NCBI RefSeq assembly: GCF_000620705.1
Contig: NZ_JIAR01000033.1
Span: forward strand, 168,706-232,705
DNA: 64,000 bases
Reading direction: 5' to 3'
DNA from: Nocardioides sp. URHA0020
GTDB taxonomy: Bacteria > Actinomycetota > Actinomycetes > Propionibacteriales > Nocardioidaceae
Shown: positions 25,035-33,220 of the stretch, piece after piece
Numbering within the stretch: position 1 is the first letter of the stretch
Layout of the letters: each line of letters starts with the position of its first letter
Position numbers and translations under genes: made by a program
Notes under the pieces: generated by a model
Told to the model about the DNA's origin: nothing
Databases searched by the model: none
The model's input: only the letters and a program-made list of their open reading frames with translations

Positions 25035-25214
25035 GGCGGTGACCTTTCCACGCTTTCCGGCCTGCAGACCGTGGATCTCCCACCGCCAGACCGCGGCGGC
25101 TGCCACAGCACCGCCGGCGGCCCCAGCGGCCCCAACCCCGCCAGCCCCCGCAACCCCGGCAGCCGGTGCGGGATCCACCGTTTCCCGCCAGCAGACCGTG
25201 GAACTCCCACCGCC
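25035..25214 (+). repeat. Two further copies of the 53-base palindromic element
   Basis: Copy C is 25035-25087 and copy D is 25162-25214, again exactly 53 bases each. C shares the full CAGACCGTGGATCTCCCACC core and D differs by one base there (GAACTC for GATCTC). D has a diverged left end (GCCGGTGCG). D ends immediately before the GAGG ribosome binding site of the xanthine dehydrogenase gene, exactly the arrangement of copy B before pucG. Between C and D lies C-rich sequence with no reading frame I can support. Confidence 0.75.
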
Positions 25215-25231
25215 ACCCGAGGACGCCCGTC

Positions 25232-27832
25232 ATGAGGATCAACGGCGAGCCCGTCGAGGCCAGCCCCGCACCCGGGCAGTGCCTGCGCACCTACCTGCGC
25301 GACGCCGGCCGGACGGACGTGAAGAAGGGCTGCGACTCCGGCGACTGCGGCGCCTGCACCGTCCACGTCGACGGCTCACCCGTCCACTCCTGCCTCTACC
25401 CGGCGGCCCGTGCCGTCGACCACGACGTCACCACGCTCGCCGGACTCGGCACGCCTGACGACCTGCACCCGGTGCAGCGCGCGTTCGCCGACGCGGCCGG
25501 CTTCCAGTGCGGCTTCTGCACCGCCGGCTTCATCATGACCGCGGCCGGAGCGGGCAGCGAGCCGGACGTCGAGCGCTGCTTCAAGGGCAACCTGTGCCGC
25601 TGCACCGGCTACCGCTCGATCCGCGACGCCCTTGCCGGGCGGATCAACCTCGAGCCCGGGTCGAGCACCGCAGGAGCCTTCGGCGCCTCCGTCGCCGCCC
25701 CCGCCGCGACGCGCATCGTCACCGGCACCGAGGCCTACACGCTCGACCTGCCGACGACCGGCGTGCTCCACATGGCGCTCCTCCAGAGCCCGCACGCCCA
25801 CGCCCGGATCACCCGCATCGACACCGCCCGAGCCGCGGCCGCGCCCGGCGTGCGCCTGGTCCTCACCCACCTCGACGTCCCCGACGTCCTCTACTCGACC
25901 GCCCGCCACGAGAGCCGGCTCGACGACCCCGACGACACCCGGATGCTCGACGACGTCGTGCGCTTCCGCGGGCAGCGCATCGCCGCCGTCGTCGCCGAGT
26001 CCGTGCGGGACGCGCAGCTGGCCGCGGACCTGATCGAGGTCGAGTACGACGTCCTCCCGGCCGTCTTCGATCCCGAGACCGCCCGCGCCGCCGGTGCGCC
26101 ACTGCTGCACGGCGACAAGGCCGCCGACCTCAGCCGGATCGCCGAGCCGCACCGCAACGTCGTCGCCCAGACCCACGGCGAGGTCGGCGACGTCGCGGCC
26201 GGTCTCGCGGCCGCCGCCGCGACGGTCAGCGGGACGTGGCGGACCGCGCGGGTCACCCACGTCGCGCTGGAGACCCACGGCGCCCGCGGCTGGCTCGACG
26301 ACGACGGCCGCCTCGTCGTCCGGTCGAGCACCCAGGTCCCGTTCCTGGTGCGCAGCGAGCTCGCCCACGTCCTCGGGCTCGACCCCGACCGCGTGCGGGT
26401 GGTCGCTGCCCGCGTCGGCGGCGGCTTCGGCGGCAAGCAGGAGATGCTGGTCGAGGACCTGGTGGGGCTCGCCGTGCTCCGCCTCCAGCAGCCGGTGCAG
26501 CTCGAGCTGACCCGCGAGCAGCAGTTCACCCTGGCGCCCTGCCGGCACCCCTTCCGGGTGTCGGTCACGGCGGGCGCGGACGCCGACGGCGTGCTGACCG
26601 CGCTGGTCGTCGACGTGCTCAGCGACGCCGGCGCCTACGGCAACCACTCCGTGGGAGTGCTCTTCCACGGCTGCCACGAGTCGGTCGCGCTCTACCGCTG
26701 CGCCAACAAGCGGGTCGACGCCGAGGCCGTCTACACCAACAACCTGCCGTCCGGCGCCTTCCGCGGCTACGGGCTCGGCCAGGTGATCTTCGGCATCGAG
26801 TGCGCCCTCGACGACCTGGCCCGCGAGCTCGGCATCTCGCCGGTCGAGCTGCGGCGACGCAACGTCGTACGCCCCGGTGACCAGTTCATCGTCAACGGTG
26901 AGCCCGACGGTGACCTGGTCTTCGGGTCCTACGGGCTCGACCAGTGCCTCGACCTCGTCGAGTCGGCGCTGGCCGAGGGCGACGAGGCGCCGGCCGGCGA
27001 CCGGTGGGCTGTCGGCGAGGGCATGGCCGCGTCGATGATCGCCACCATCCCCCCGCGCGGCCACCACAGCGAGGCGACGGTCACGCTCGACGTCGACGGC
27101 ACCGTGACGATCGGGGTCGGCAGCGCCGAGTTCGGCAACGGGTCCGCCACCGTGCACGTCCAGCTGGTGGCCGAGGAGCTCGGCATCGACCCGGCCCGGA
27201 TCCGGCTGCACTCCTCCGACACCGACGCGGTGGCGTACGACACCGGCGCCTTCGGCTCGACCGGCTCGGTCGTCGCCGGGACCGCCGTCGCCCACGCCGC
27301 CCGCGAGCTGCGTGCGGCGCTCGACGCGGGCGGGACGCCGCCCCTGAGCCGGACCGGTCGGCACGAGGGCACCCCGCGATCGGTCGCCTTCAACGTCCAC
27401 GGCGTGCGCGTCGCCGTCGACCGGGCCACCGGCGAGCTCCGGGTGCTGCGCTCGGTCCACGCCGTCGACGCCGGACGGGTGATCAACCCCGAGCAGCTGC
27501 GCGGCCAGGTCGAGGGCGGCGTCGCCCAGGGCCTCGGCAGCGCGCTGCAGGAGGAGCTCGTCGTGGAGGAGGGCGAGATGGTGACCCACGCCCTGCGGCA
27601 CTACCGGGTGCCGCAGATCGGCGACGTACCCCCGACCGAGGTGCTCTTCGCCGACACGTACGACGAGCTCGGCCCGCGCGGCGCCAAGTCGATGAGCGAG
27701 GCGCCGTACAACCCGGTCGCACCGGCGGTCGCGAACGCCGTACGAGACGCACTCGGAGTGCGTCCCCACGAGCTGCCGATGAGCCGGGACCGGCTCTGGC
27801 GGCTCTCCGCCCAGTCACAGGAGCAGCGATGA
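25232..27832 (+). CDS. Xanthine dehydrogenase, fused [2Fe-2S] and molybdenum subunits
   Basis: 866 residues. Residues 1-145 are the iron-sulfur part: GCDSGDCGACTVHVDG binds the plant-type cluster, and FQCGFCTAG plus NLCRCTGY bind the second. Residues about 165-866 are the molybdopterin part, with GGGFGGKQEM, SGAFRGYGLGQ and, near the C-terminus, GPRGAKSMSEAPYNP, where the Glu is placed like the catalytic Glu. The enzyme oxidises hypoxanthine and xanthine to urate, feeding the uricase operon. The FAD subunit is a separate gene upstream, so the complex is assembled as fused iron-sulfur/Mo plus FAD chains. No XdhC-type cofactor chaperone gene is seen in the window. The stop overlaps the deaminase start. 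Confidence 0.93.
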   Translation: MRINGEPVEASPAPGQCLRTYLRDAGRTDVKKGCDSGDCGACTVHVDGSPVHSCLYPAARAVDHDVTTLAGLGTPDDLHPVQRAFADAAGFQCGFCTAGFIMTAAGAGSEPDVERCFKGNLCRCTGYRSIRDALAGRINLEPGSSTAGAFGASVAAPAATRIVTGTEAYTLDLPTTGVLHMALLQSPHAHARITRIDTARAAAAPGVRLVLTHLDVPDVLYSTARHESRLDDPDDTRMLDDVVRFRGQRIAAVVAESVRDAQLAADLIEVEYDVLPAVFDPETARAAGAPLLHGDKAADLSRIAEPHRNVVAQTHGEVGDVAAGLAAAAATVSGTWRTARVTHVALETHGARGWLDDDGRLVVRSSTQVPFLVRSELAHVLGLDPDRVRVVAARVGGGFGGKQEMLVEDLVGLAVLRLQQPVQLELTREQQFTLAPCRHPFRVSVTAGADADGVLTALVVDVLSDAGAYGNHSVGVLFHGCHESVALYRCANKRVDAEAVYTNNLPSGAFRGYGLGQVIFGIECALDDLARELGISPVELRRRNVVRPGDQFIVNGEPDGDLVFGSYGLDQCLDLVESALAEGDEAPAGDRWAVGEGMAASMIATIPPRGHHSEATVTLDVDGTVTIGVGSAEFGNGSATVHVQLVAEELGIDPARIRLHSSDTDAVAYDTGAFGSTGSVVAGTAVAHAARELRAALDAGGTPPLSRTGRHEGTPRSVAFNVHGVRVAVDRATGELRVLRSVHAVDAGRVINPEQLRGQVEGGVAQGLGSALQEELVVEEGEMVTHALRHYRVPQIGDVPPTEVLFADTYDELGPRGAKSMSEAPYNPVAPAVANAVRDALGVRPHELPMSRDRLWRLSAQSQEQR

Positions 27833-28299
27833 CCACCGACGAACCGTGGCTGGCCCACGCCCTCGACCTCGCGGTCGCCAACGTCGCGGCGGGTGGTGGC
27901 CCGTTCGGCGCGGTGGTCGTGCGCGACGGCGTCCTGCTCTCGACGGGGCAGAACCGGGTCACCCGCGACAACGACCCGACCGCCCACGCCGAGGTCCTGG
28001 CGATCCGGGCCGCCTGCGCCGGCGCGGGTGACTTCTCGCTGGCGGGCTGCGTGCTCTACACCTCGTGCGAGCCGTGCCCGCTGTGCGTGGCCGCCTGCCT
28101 CTGGGCCCGCCTCGACCGGGTGGTGTACGCCGCGGACCGCGACGACGCCGCCCGCGGCGGGTTCGACGACCGCGAGTTCTACGAGCTCTTCGCCCGCGAC
28201 CGGGCCACCTGGCCGACGGCCGTCCACGCCGGCCGGCACGCCGACTCGTTCGCGCCGTTCCAGGCCTGGCTGAGCAAGGCCGACCGGGTCGACTACTGA
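27829..28299 (+). CDS. Nucleoside/guanine deaminase (CDA fold)
   Basis: 156 residues of the cytidine-deaminase-fold GuaD/TadA group. Zinc ligands and the proton-shuttling Glu are in PTAHAEVLAIR and in TSCEPCPLCVAA. The length and the PFGAVVV opening match small bacterial guanine deaminases, which convert guanine to xanthine. The four-base overlap with the xanthine dehydrogenase gene supports this: it would supply xanthine from guanine to the next enzyme. TadA-like tRNA deaminase is less likely in this context. Confidence 0.87.
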   Translation: MTTDEPWLAHALDLAVANVAAGGGPFGAVVVRDGVLLSTGQNRVTRDNDPTAHAEVLAIRAACAGAGDFSLAGCVLYTSCEPCPLCVAACLWARLDRVVYAADRDDAARGGFDDREFYELFARDRATWPTAVHAGRHADSFAPFQAWLSKADRVDY

Positions 28300-28366
28300 C
28301 GCCCCTGCGGTGATCCGCTCCGGCAGCTCGGGCGGGAGTACGGGCCTTTCCTGCGCCGGCGTCGCT

Positions 28367-28432
28367 GAAACGAGCGTTTTAACGCTCGCGTTACGTCGGT
28401 CGCGAAGTTCCGCAACCTGGCGCTCCTAGGTT
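28367..28432 (+). promoter_or_regulatory. ABC importer promoter with GAAAC-N4-GTTTT site and second palindrome
   Basis: GAAACGAGCGTTTT at 28367-28380 matches the purine-island operator with one mismatch. It abuts a second, perfect palindrome TAACGCTCGCGTTA at 28380-28393; the two overlap into an extended symmetric block. TAGGTT at 28427-28432 is a plausible -10 box, which puts transcription start near 28439 and leaves a 68-base leader with AGGAG before the ATG. Confidence 0.55.
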
Positions 28433-28506
28433 CAGCGCGTCTCGGACACCCGTGATTCCGCGACGGGCCGGGATTCCCGTCGCGCCCTACCTAGGAGAAC
28501 CCCCAC

Positions 28507-29622
28507 ATGACCTTGCCGTTCCGGTCGAACAGGTTGTCGCGCCAGGGTGCCCGACGCACCGCGCTCCAGCTCACTGCCGTCCTCGCCATGACCACGCTCT
28601 CGCTCACGGCGTGCGGTGGCTCCGACAGCGACTCCGACGTCGCGTCCGGCGGCTCCAGCGCCGCGGCGAAGGGCGACTACGGCGACGTCAGCGTCCAGCT
28701 GTCCTGGATCAAGAACGCGGAGTTCGCCGGTGAGTTCCTCGCCGACTCCAAGGGCTACTACGCCGACGCGGGCTTCTCGAAGGTGACCCTGCTGCCCGGG
28801 CCGGTCGCCCAGGAGGAGATCGTCGCGACCGGCAAGGCCGAGTTCGGCCTGAGCAACGCGGTCTCGACGGCAGCCGCGGTCGCCAACTCCAAGTTCCCGC
28901 TGAAGATCGTCGGCGCGACGTACCAGAAGAACCCGTTCAGCATCCTGTCGCTCGGCGACAAGGGCGACATCAAGACGCCCGCGGACCTGTGTGGCAAGAA
29001 GATCGGCGTCCAGGACCCCAACCTCAGCCTCTTCAACGCCTTCCTGAGCGCCAACGACATCGACCCGGAGTGCCTCACGATCGTGCCGAACTCGTTCGAC
29101 GTGTCGCCGCTCGAGGACAAGCAGATCGACGGCCTGGTCGCCTACCTGACCAATGAGTCCCTGCTGGTCAAGGGCCACGGGTTCGACACCGTCGACCTGC
29201 CCTTCGCCGACAACGGCCTGCCGTTCGTCGCGGAGACCGTGATCACCACCGACGACATGATCAAGAACAGCCCCGACGAGGTGAAGGCCTTCCTCAAGGC
29301 GGAGATCAAGGGCTGGACCGACGCCTGCGCCGGTGATGCCGGCTACCAGGCCGGGGCCGAGCTCGCGGTCAACACCTACGGCAAGGAGATCGACCCGCCG
29401 CTGGAGGTCGCGAAGGAGGTCGAGCAGGCCAAGCAGCAGTGCGAGCTCCTGGTCAACAGCGACGAGACCGAGGCCAACGGCCTGTTCACGATGAGTCCCA
29501 CGATGATCGAGGCCAACATCGCCTCCATCAAGGCCGCCGGCATCGAGATCTCCGCCGACGACCTCTTCAACACCGCCCTGATCGACGAGCTGTACAAGGA
29601 GGACCCGTCCCTCAAGGGCTGA
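28507..29622 (+). CDS. NMT1/THI5-like ABC substrate-binding lipoprotein
   Basis: 371 residues. A long signal ends in the lipobox SLTAC with Cys36 as lipidation site. The mature protein is of the SsuA/THI5/NMT1 type: [30 protein letters not shown], then [12 protein letters not shown] and the FGLSNA strand. Related proteins bind taurine, nitrate-like anions, pyrimidines or riboflavin precursors. The gene opens a four-gene importer operon directly after the purine genes and behind the shared operator. A purine-derived ligand such as urate, xanthine or allantoin is therefore a reasonable but untested guess. AGGAG eleven bases upstream supports the start. Confidence 0.9.
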   Translation: MTLPFRSNRLSRQGARRTALQLTAVLAMTTLSLTACGGSDSDSDVASGGSSAAAKGDYGDVSVQLSWIKNAEFAGEFLADSKGYYADAGFSKVTLLPGPVAQEEIVATGKAEFGLSNAVSTAAAVANSKFPLKIVGATYQKNPFSILSLGDKGDIKTPADLCGKKIGVQDPNLSLFNAFLSANDIDPECLTIVPNSFDVSPLEDKQIDGLVAYLTNESLLVKGHGFDTVDLPFADNGLPFVAETVITTDDMIKNSPDEVKAFLKAEIKGWTDACAGDAGYQAGAELAVNTYGKEIDPPLEVAKEVEQAKQQCELLVNSDETEANGLFTMSPTMIEANIASIKAAGIEISADDLFNTALIDELYKEDPSLKG

Positions 29623-29636
29623 GGCACGGAGACCCA

Positions 29637-30461
29637 GTGACTCACGACAGCACCCTGACGCCGGTGCCGGCCAGCACGGGCACCGGCGTCAGGATCGACA
29701 GCCTCAGCAAGACGTTCTCGGTCGGCCGCAAGAAGGTGGAGGCGCTCCAGGACACGACGCTGTACACCGACAAGGGCAGCTTCCTCTCGCTGCTGGGGCC
29801 CTCGGGCTGCGGCAAGTCGACAATCCTGCGGATCCTCGCCGGCCTCGAGGAGGCCACCTCCGGCACGGCCATCGTCGATGGCAAGACCCCGCAGGAGCTG
29901 CGGCGCGACCACGAGCTCGGCATCGCCTTCCAGGACTCCGCGCTGCTCCCCTGGCGCAGCGTGGAGTCCAACATCCGGCTGCCCTTCCAGGTCTCCGGCG
30001 CGAAGGCGGACGAGCCCCTGGTGAAGGAGCTGATCAAGCTCGTCGGCCTCGAGGGCTTCGAGAAGGCCAAGCCCGGCCAGCTCTCGGGCGGCATGCGGCA
30101 ACGGGTCTCGATCGCCCGCTCCCTGGTGGTCAAGCCCAGCGTGCTGCTGCTCGACGAGCCGTTCGGCGCGCTCGACGACATGACCCGGCAGCGGCTGAAC
30201 CTCGAGCTGCTGCGGATCTGGACCGAGAAGCCGGCCACCACGCTGATGGTCACGCACGGCATCAGCGAGGCGATCTTCCTCTCCGACCAGGTCGCCGTGA
30301 TGAGCCCGCGCCCGGGCCGGGTCAAGGAGATCATCACCGTCGACCTCCCCCGGCCACGGACCCGGGAGATGATGCGGACCCCCGAGTTCCACGCGCTGCA
30401 CGACCAGGCCTCGGAGCTGCTCTTCGGTGCGGGCGGAGCAGCCGTGGAGGAGAACAGCTGA
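29637..30461 (+). CDS. ABC importer ATP-binding protein (NitT/TauT type)
   Basis: 274 residues. Walker A ([18 protein letters not shown]), Q-loop ([14 protein letters not shown]), signature ([16 protein letters not shown]), Walker B ([13 protein letters not shown]) and switch His ([11 protein letters not shown]) are all intact. The WRSV motif after the Q-loop is typical of the SsuB/TauB group. GTG at 29637 is the likely start, with GGAG a few bases upstream. It ends in a one-base overlap with the first permease gene and energises the importer encoded around it. Confidence 0.94.
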   Translation: MTHDSTLTPVPASTGTGVRIDSLSKTFSVGRKKVEALQDTTLYTDKGSFLSLLGPSGCGKSTILRILAGLEEATSGTAIVDGKTPQELRRDHELGIAFQDSALLPWRSVESNIRLPFQVSGAKADEPLVKELIKLVGLEGFEKAKPGQLSGGMRQRVSIARSLVVKPSVLLLDEPFGALDDMTRQRLNLELLRIWTEKPATTLMVTHGISEAIFLSDQVAVMSPRPGRVKEIITVDLPRPRTREMMRTPEFHALHDQASELLFGAGGAAVEENS

Positions 30462-31249
30462 TGCGCCTCTCCCGCGAGCGGCTGCACACCATCGGTGTCG
30501 GCGTGCTCGGCATCGTCCTGCTCGTGGCGCTCTGGTGGCTGGCGGCGACCACGTTCCTCGCCGGCCACCAGATCCCGACGCCGGTCGACGTCTTCGACAA
30601 GTTCCACGAGCGCGGCTTCGCCTACTACCGCAAGATCTTCTCGGTCACCCTCCGGGAGGCGGCGAAGGGCTACCTGTACGGCGTCGGCATCGCCCTCGTG
30701 CTGGCCGTGTTCGTGATGCTGGTCCCTCGGATCGCCCCCGTGATCATGCAGTTCGCGGTCATCACCTACTGCCTGCCGATCGTGGTGCTGGCACCGATCC
30801 TGATCGTCGTCAACGACATCCCGGTCGAGGGCGGCACCTCCTCCACCGCCACGGACCTGGCCGCGATCTCGGTCATCTTCACCACCGTCGTCGGGGCTGT
30901 CCTCGGCTTCCGTTCGGCCGACCAGACGAGCCTCGACGTCGTCCAGGTGTACGGCGGCAGCCGGCTCCAGCAGTTCACCCGGGTGCGGCTGATCGCCTCC
31001 CTGCCCGCGCTCTTCACGACGCTCCAGATCGCCGCCCCGGCGGCGTTCCTCGGCGCCCTGCTGGGTGAGTACTTCGACAAGCACCTGGTGATCGGCGTCG
31101 GCCCGTCGCTCTACCTGGCCCAGAACAACCGCGAGACCGCCCTGGTCTGGACGCTCGGCTTCAGCTGCGCCATCGTCTCGGGGCTCGCCTACTTCATCAT
31201 CGGGCTGATGGGCCGAGCCATCACCCCCTGGGCGAAGGGGACCCCATGA
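30461..31249 (+). CDS. ABC importer permease, first
   Basis: 262 residues with six predicted membrane helices and the cytoplasmic EAA-like loop (VYGGSRLQQFTRVRLIASLPALFTTLQ) that docks the ATPase. It resembles the SsuC/TauC permeases. It starts inside the ATPase stop (TGATG) and overlaps the second permease by four bases (ATGA), so the two probably form a permease heterodimer. Confidence 0.92.
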   Translation: MRLSRERLHTIGVGVLGIVLLVALWWLAATTFLAGHQIPTPVDVFDKFHERGFAYYRKIFSVTLREAAKGYLYGVGIALVLAVFVMLVPRIAPVIMQFAVITYCLPIVVLAPILIVVNDIPVEGGTSSTATDLAAISVIFTTVVGAVLGFRSADQTSLDVVQVYGGSRLQQFTRVRLIASLPALFTTLQIAAPAAFLGALLGEYFDKHLVIGVGPSLYLAQNNRETALVWTLGFSCAIVSGLAYFIIGLMGRAITPWAKGTP

Positions 31250-32049
31250 CCAAGACGCTCGACCTGCTCAAGCCGGCGGTCCGGCCGCTGCTCAACCTGC
31301 TCTTCGTGCTGGCCTGCCTGGTGGTGCTCTGGCTGGTCGTCCTCGAGGTCTCCGACGTGAGCCCGCTGGTGGTCCGCCGTCCCAGCGACGTCCTCGACTT
31401 CCTGGTCGGCGACGAGGGTGCCTCCGCCAACCGGGCCGCGGTCCTGCACCCGCTGTGGCAGACCCTCCTCGACGCCGGCATCGGGTTCGTGGCCGGGCTG
31501 GCGGCCGCGACGACGGTCGCGACCGCGACGTACCTCTCCCGAGGGGTCGAGGCCGCGACGATGCCGGTCGCGATGATCGTGCGCACCGTGCCGCTCGTCG
31601 CCCTGGCCCCGATCATCACGCTGGTGTTCGGCAACGGCTTCGCCACCGTGGCGGTGATGAGCGGGATCGTGGTGTTCTTCCCGGCGCTGGTGACGATCTC
31701 CTACGGACTGCGGTCGGTGACCGCCCAGATGAGCGACGTCGTGCACGTGTACGGCGGCTCGACCTGGGACGTGCTGCGTCGGGTCGCCTACCCGACCGCG
31801 GTGCCGTCGGTCTTCGCCGCGATCCGGATCTCGGTGCCGGGCGCGGTCACGGGCGCGCTGATCGCCGAGTTCTACACCACGCCCGACAGCGTGGGGAAGG
31901 CGATCAACCAGGCGCTGGCGCTCTACCAGTACGACCTCGTGTGGGCGCTGCTCGTCGTCGTCACCCTGGTCTCGGTCGTGCTCTACATGGTGGCCCAGCT
32001 GTGCGAGAGCCTGGTGCTGACCCGCTTCGGGCTGAGCGCCGACCGCTAG
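31246..32049 (+). CDS. ABC importer permease, second
   Basis: 267 residues, again SsuC/TauC-like with about six helices. Its EAA-like loop (VYGGSTWDVLRRVAYPTAVPSVFAAIRIS) is close to that of the first permease, so the two probably arose by duplication. It is the last gene of the importer operon and is followed after a few bases by a stem-loop and then by a convergent gene. Confidence 0.92.
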   Translation: MTKTLDLLKPAVRPLLNLLFVLACLVVLWLVVLEVSDVSPLVVRRPSDVLDFLVGDEGASANRAAVLHPLWQTLLDAGIGFVAGLAAATTVATATYLSRGVEAATMPVAMIVRTVPLVALAPIITLVFGNGFATVAVMSGIVVFFPALVTISYGLRSVTAQMSDVVHVYGGSTWDVLRRVAYPTAVPSVFAAIRISVPGAVTGALIAEFYTTPDSVGKAINQALALYQYDLVWALLVVVTLVSVVLYMVAQLCESLVLTRFGLSADR

Positions 32050-32055
32050 CAACCG

Positions 32056-32081
32056 GCTCCGCTCCGGCCCGGCGGCGGAGC
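32056..32081. terminator. Stem-loop between convergent genes
   Basis: GCTCCGC (32056-32062) pairs with GCGGAGC (32075-32081) across a 12-base loop. The hairpin lies seven bases after the permease stop and ends one base before the stop of the convergent DUF1275 gene. It has no T-tract on either side, as is common for high-GC actinobacteria, and could serve both strands. Confidence 0.55.
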
Positions 32082-32082
32082 G

Positions 32083-32814
32083 TCAGGGTGCAGGCACCCG
32101 CGCGTGCACCCGTGCGTGAGTCGCCCCGACGACCGTGGCGACCAGGACGATCACGCCCGCCAGCACCAGACCGGCACCGAGGTGCCAGCGCAGCAGCGCC
32201 GCTCCGACCGCGGCACCGGCGAGGATGAGCACGACGGCGGTCGCCCGGCGTCCGCTGCCACCGCCCTGGCCGCTGCCGAGCACGGAGTCGGCGGCCAGGC
32301 CGGTGATCGTCGAGGTCACGACCACGGTGGTGACGTCCTTGACCGCGATGAACCGCGCGGTGGCGGCCTGGGCGCCCATCGCCCCACCGAGCAACGTGGT
32401 CACGCCGAGCGCGAGCCACCTCGCCGGGTCCTCGCCGGCCGCCAGCAGGATGGCCGCGAGCGCGAGCATCACCACGCCGACGCCGGCGAAGAGCCCGGTC
32501 GTCAGGTGCGTCCATGCCCCTCCGGCCCGTCGCAGCAGCCGGCCGCCCAGGGCGGCGCCGCCCATGAACCCCAGCAGCGCCAGGACCGGGCCGACGATCG
32601 GCAGCCCGTCGGCGCCGACGAGCGCCATGCCGAGGATCACCACGTTGCCGGTCATGTTGCCGGTGAAGACCTTGTCGAGACCGAGGTAGCCGACCGCGTC
32701 CACGATCCCGGTGGTGAAGGTCAGCACGAGCATCAGCCACAGGTGCATGCGCTCGAGAGGTACGGCGGCGAGGCGGTCGGTCACGGCCGCCATTGTGGTC
32801 GGACGGTGTGTCAC
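32083..32814 (-). CDS. YoaK-type DUF1275 membrane protein
   Basis: 243 residues, mostly hydrophobic with about six helices. The family signature is clear: LTFTTGIVDAVGYLGLDKVFTGNMTGNVVILG, then GGAMGAQAATARFIAVKDVTTVVVTSTITGLAADS. DUF1275/YoaK proteins are widespread inner-membrane proteins without an established biochemical role. The first codon is either the GTG at 32814 or an ATG at 32793; neither has a ribosome binding site. It is convergent with the ABC importer operon and divergent from the DUF2200 gene, with the two starts 57-78 bases apart. Confidence 0.88.
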   Translation of the reverse strand: MTHRPTTMAAVTDRLAAVPLERMHLWLMLVLTFTTGIVDAVGYLGLDKVFTGNMTGNVVILGMALVGADGLPIVGPVLALLGFMGGAALGGRLLRRAGGAWTHLTTGLFAGVGVVMLALAAILLAAGEDPARWLALGVTTLLGGAMGAQAATARFIAVKDVTTVVVTSTITGLAADSVLGSGQGGGSGRRATAVVLILAGAAVGAALLRWHLGAGLVLAGVIVLVATVVGATHARVHARVPAP

Positions 32815-32857
32815 CGGGGTTACCCGGCCGCACCCCCACTGCGTCGGCGCACGGCGA

Positions 32858-32870
32858 TACGCTCACCAGG
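32858..32870 (+). promoter_or_regulatory. Leaderless promoter of the DUF2200 gene
   Basis: TACGCT at 32858-32863 precedes the ATG at 32871 by seven bases. CAGG just before the ATG is too close to serve as a ribosome binding site, so a leaderless transcript is likely. Confidence 0.5.
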
Positions 32871-33212
32871 ATGTCCAGGATCTTCACGACCGCCGTCTCG
32901 TCGGTCTACCCCCTCTACCTGGCGAAGGTGGAGAGGAAGGGGCGCACGCGGGCCGAGCTCGACGAGGTGATCCGGTGGCTGACCGGCTTCGAGGAGCCGG
33001 AGCTCCGAGCGCACCTGGCCGGCCGCACGACGTTCGAGGACTTCTTCGCCGATGCCCGACTCAACCCCCGTGTCGACCTGATCACCGGCGTCGTCTGCGG
33101 TGTCCGGGTCGAGAGCATCGAGGACCCGCTGATGCAGCAGATCCGCTACCTCGACAAGCTGGTCGACGAGCTCGCCAGGGGCAGGTCGCTCGACCGGGTC
33201 CTGCGCGCCTAG
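32871..33212 (+). CDS. DUF2200 protein
   Basis: 113 residues covering the whole DUF2200 domain: SRIFTTAVSSVYPLYLAKVERKGRT, EVIRWLTGF and FFADARLNPRVDLITGVVCGVRVE. No function is established for the family, which is common in bacteria as a stand-alone small cytoplasmic protein. No catalytic residues can be named. It ends eight bases before the DNA-polymerase gene, so the two may share a transcript, but a functional link is not evident. Confidence 0.88.
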   Translation: MSRIFTTAVSSVYPLYLAKVERKGRTRAELDEVIRWLTGFEEPELRAHLAGRTTFEDFFADARLNPRVDLITGVVCGVRVESIEDPLMQQIRYLDKLVDELARGRSLDRVLRA

Positions 33213-33220
33213 CCCTCCCG

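Noticed and set aside
32711..33220. Extended start for the DNA-polymerase frame
   Set aside because: The upstream residues overlap the DUF2200 gene in another frame and are not polymerase-like; ATG 33221 directly follows the DUF2200 stop.
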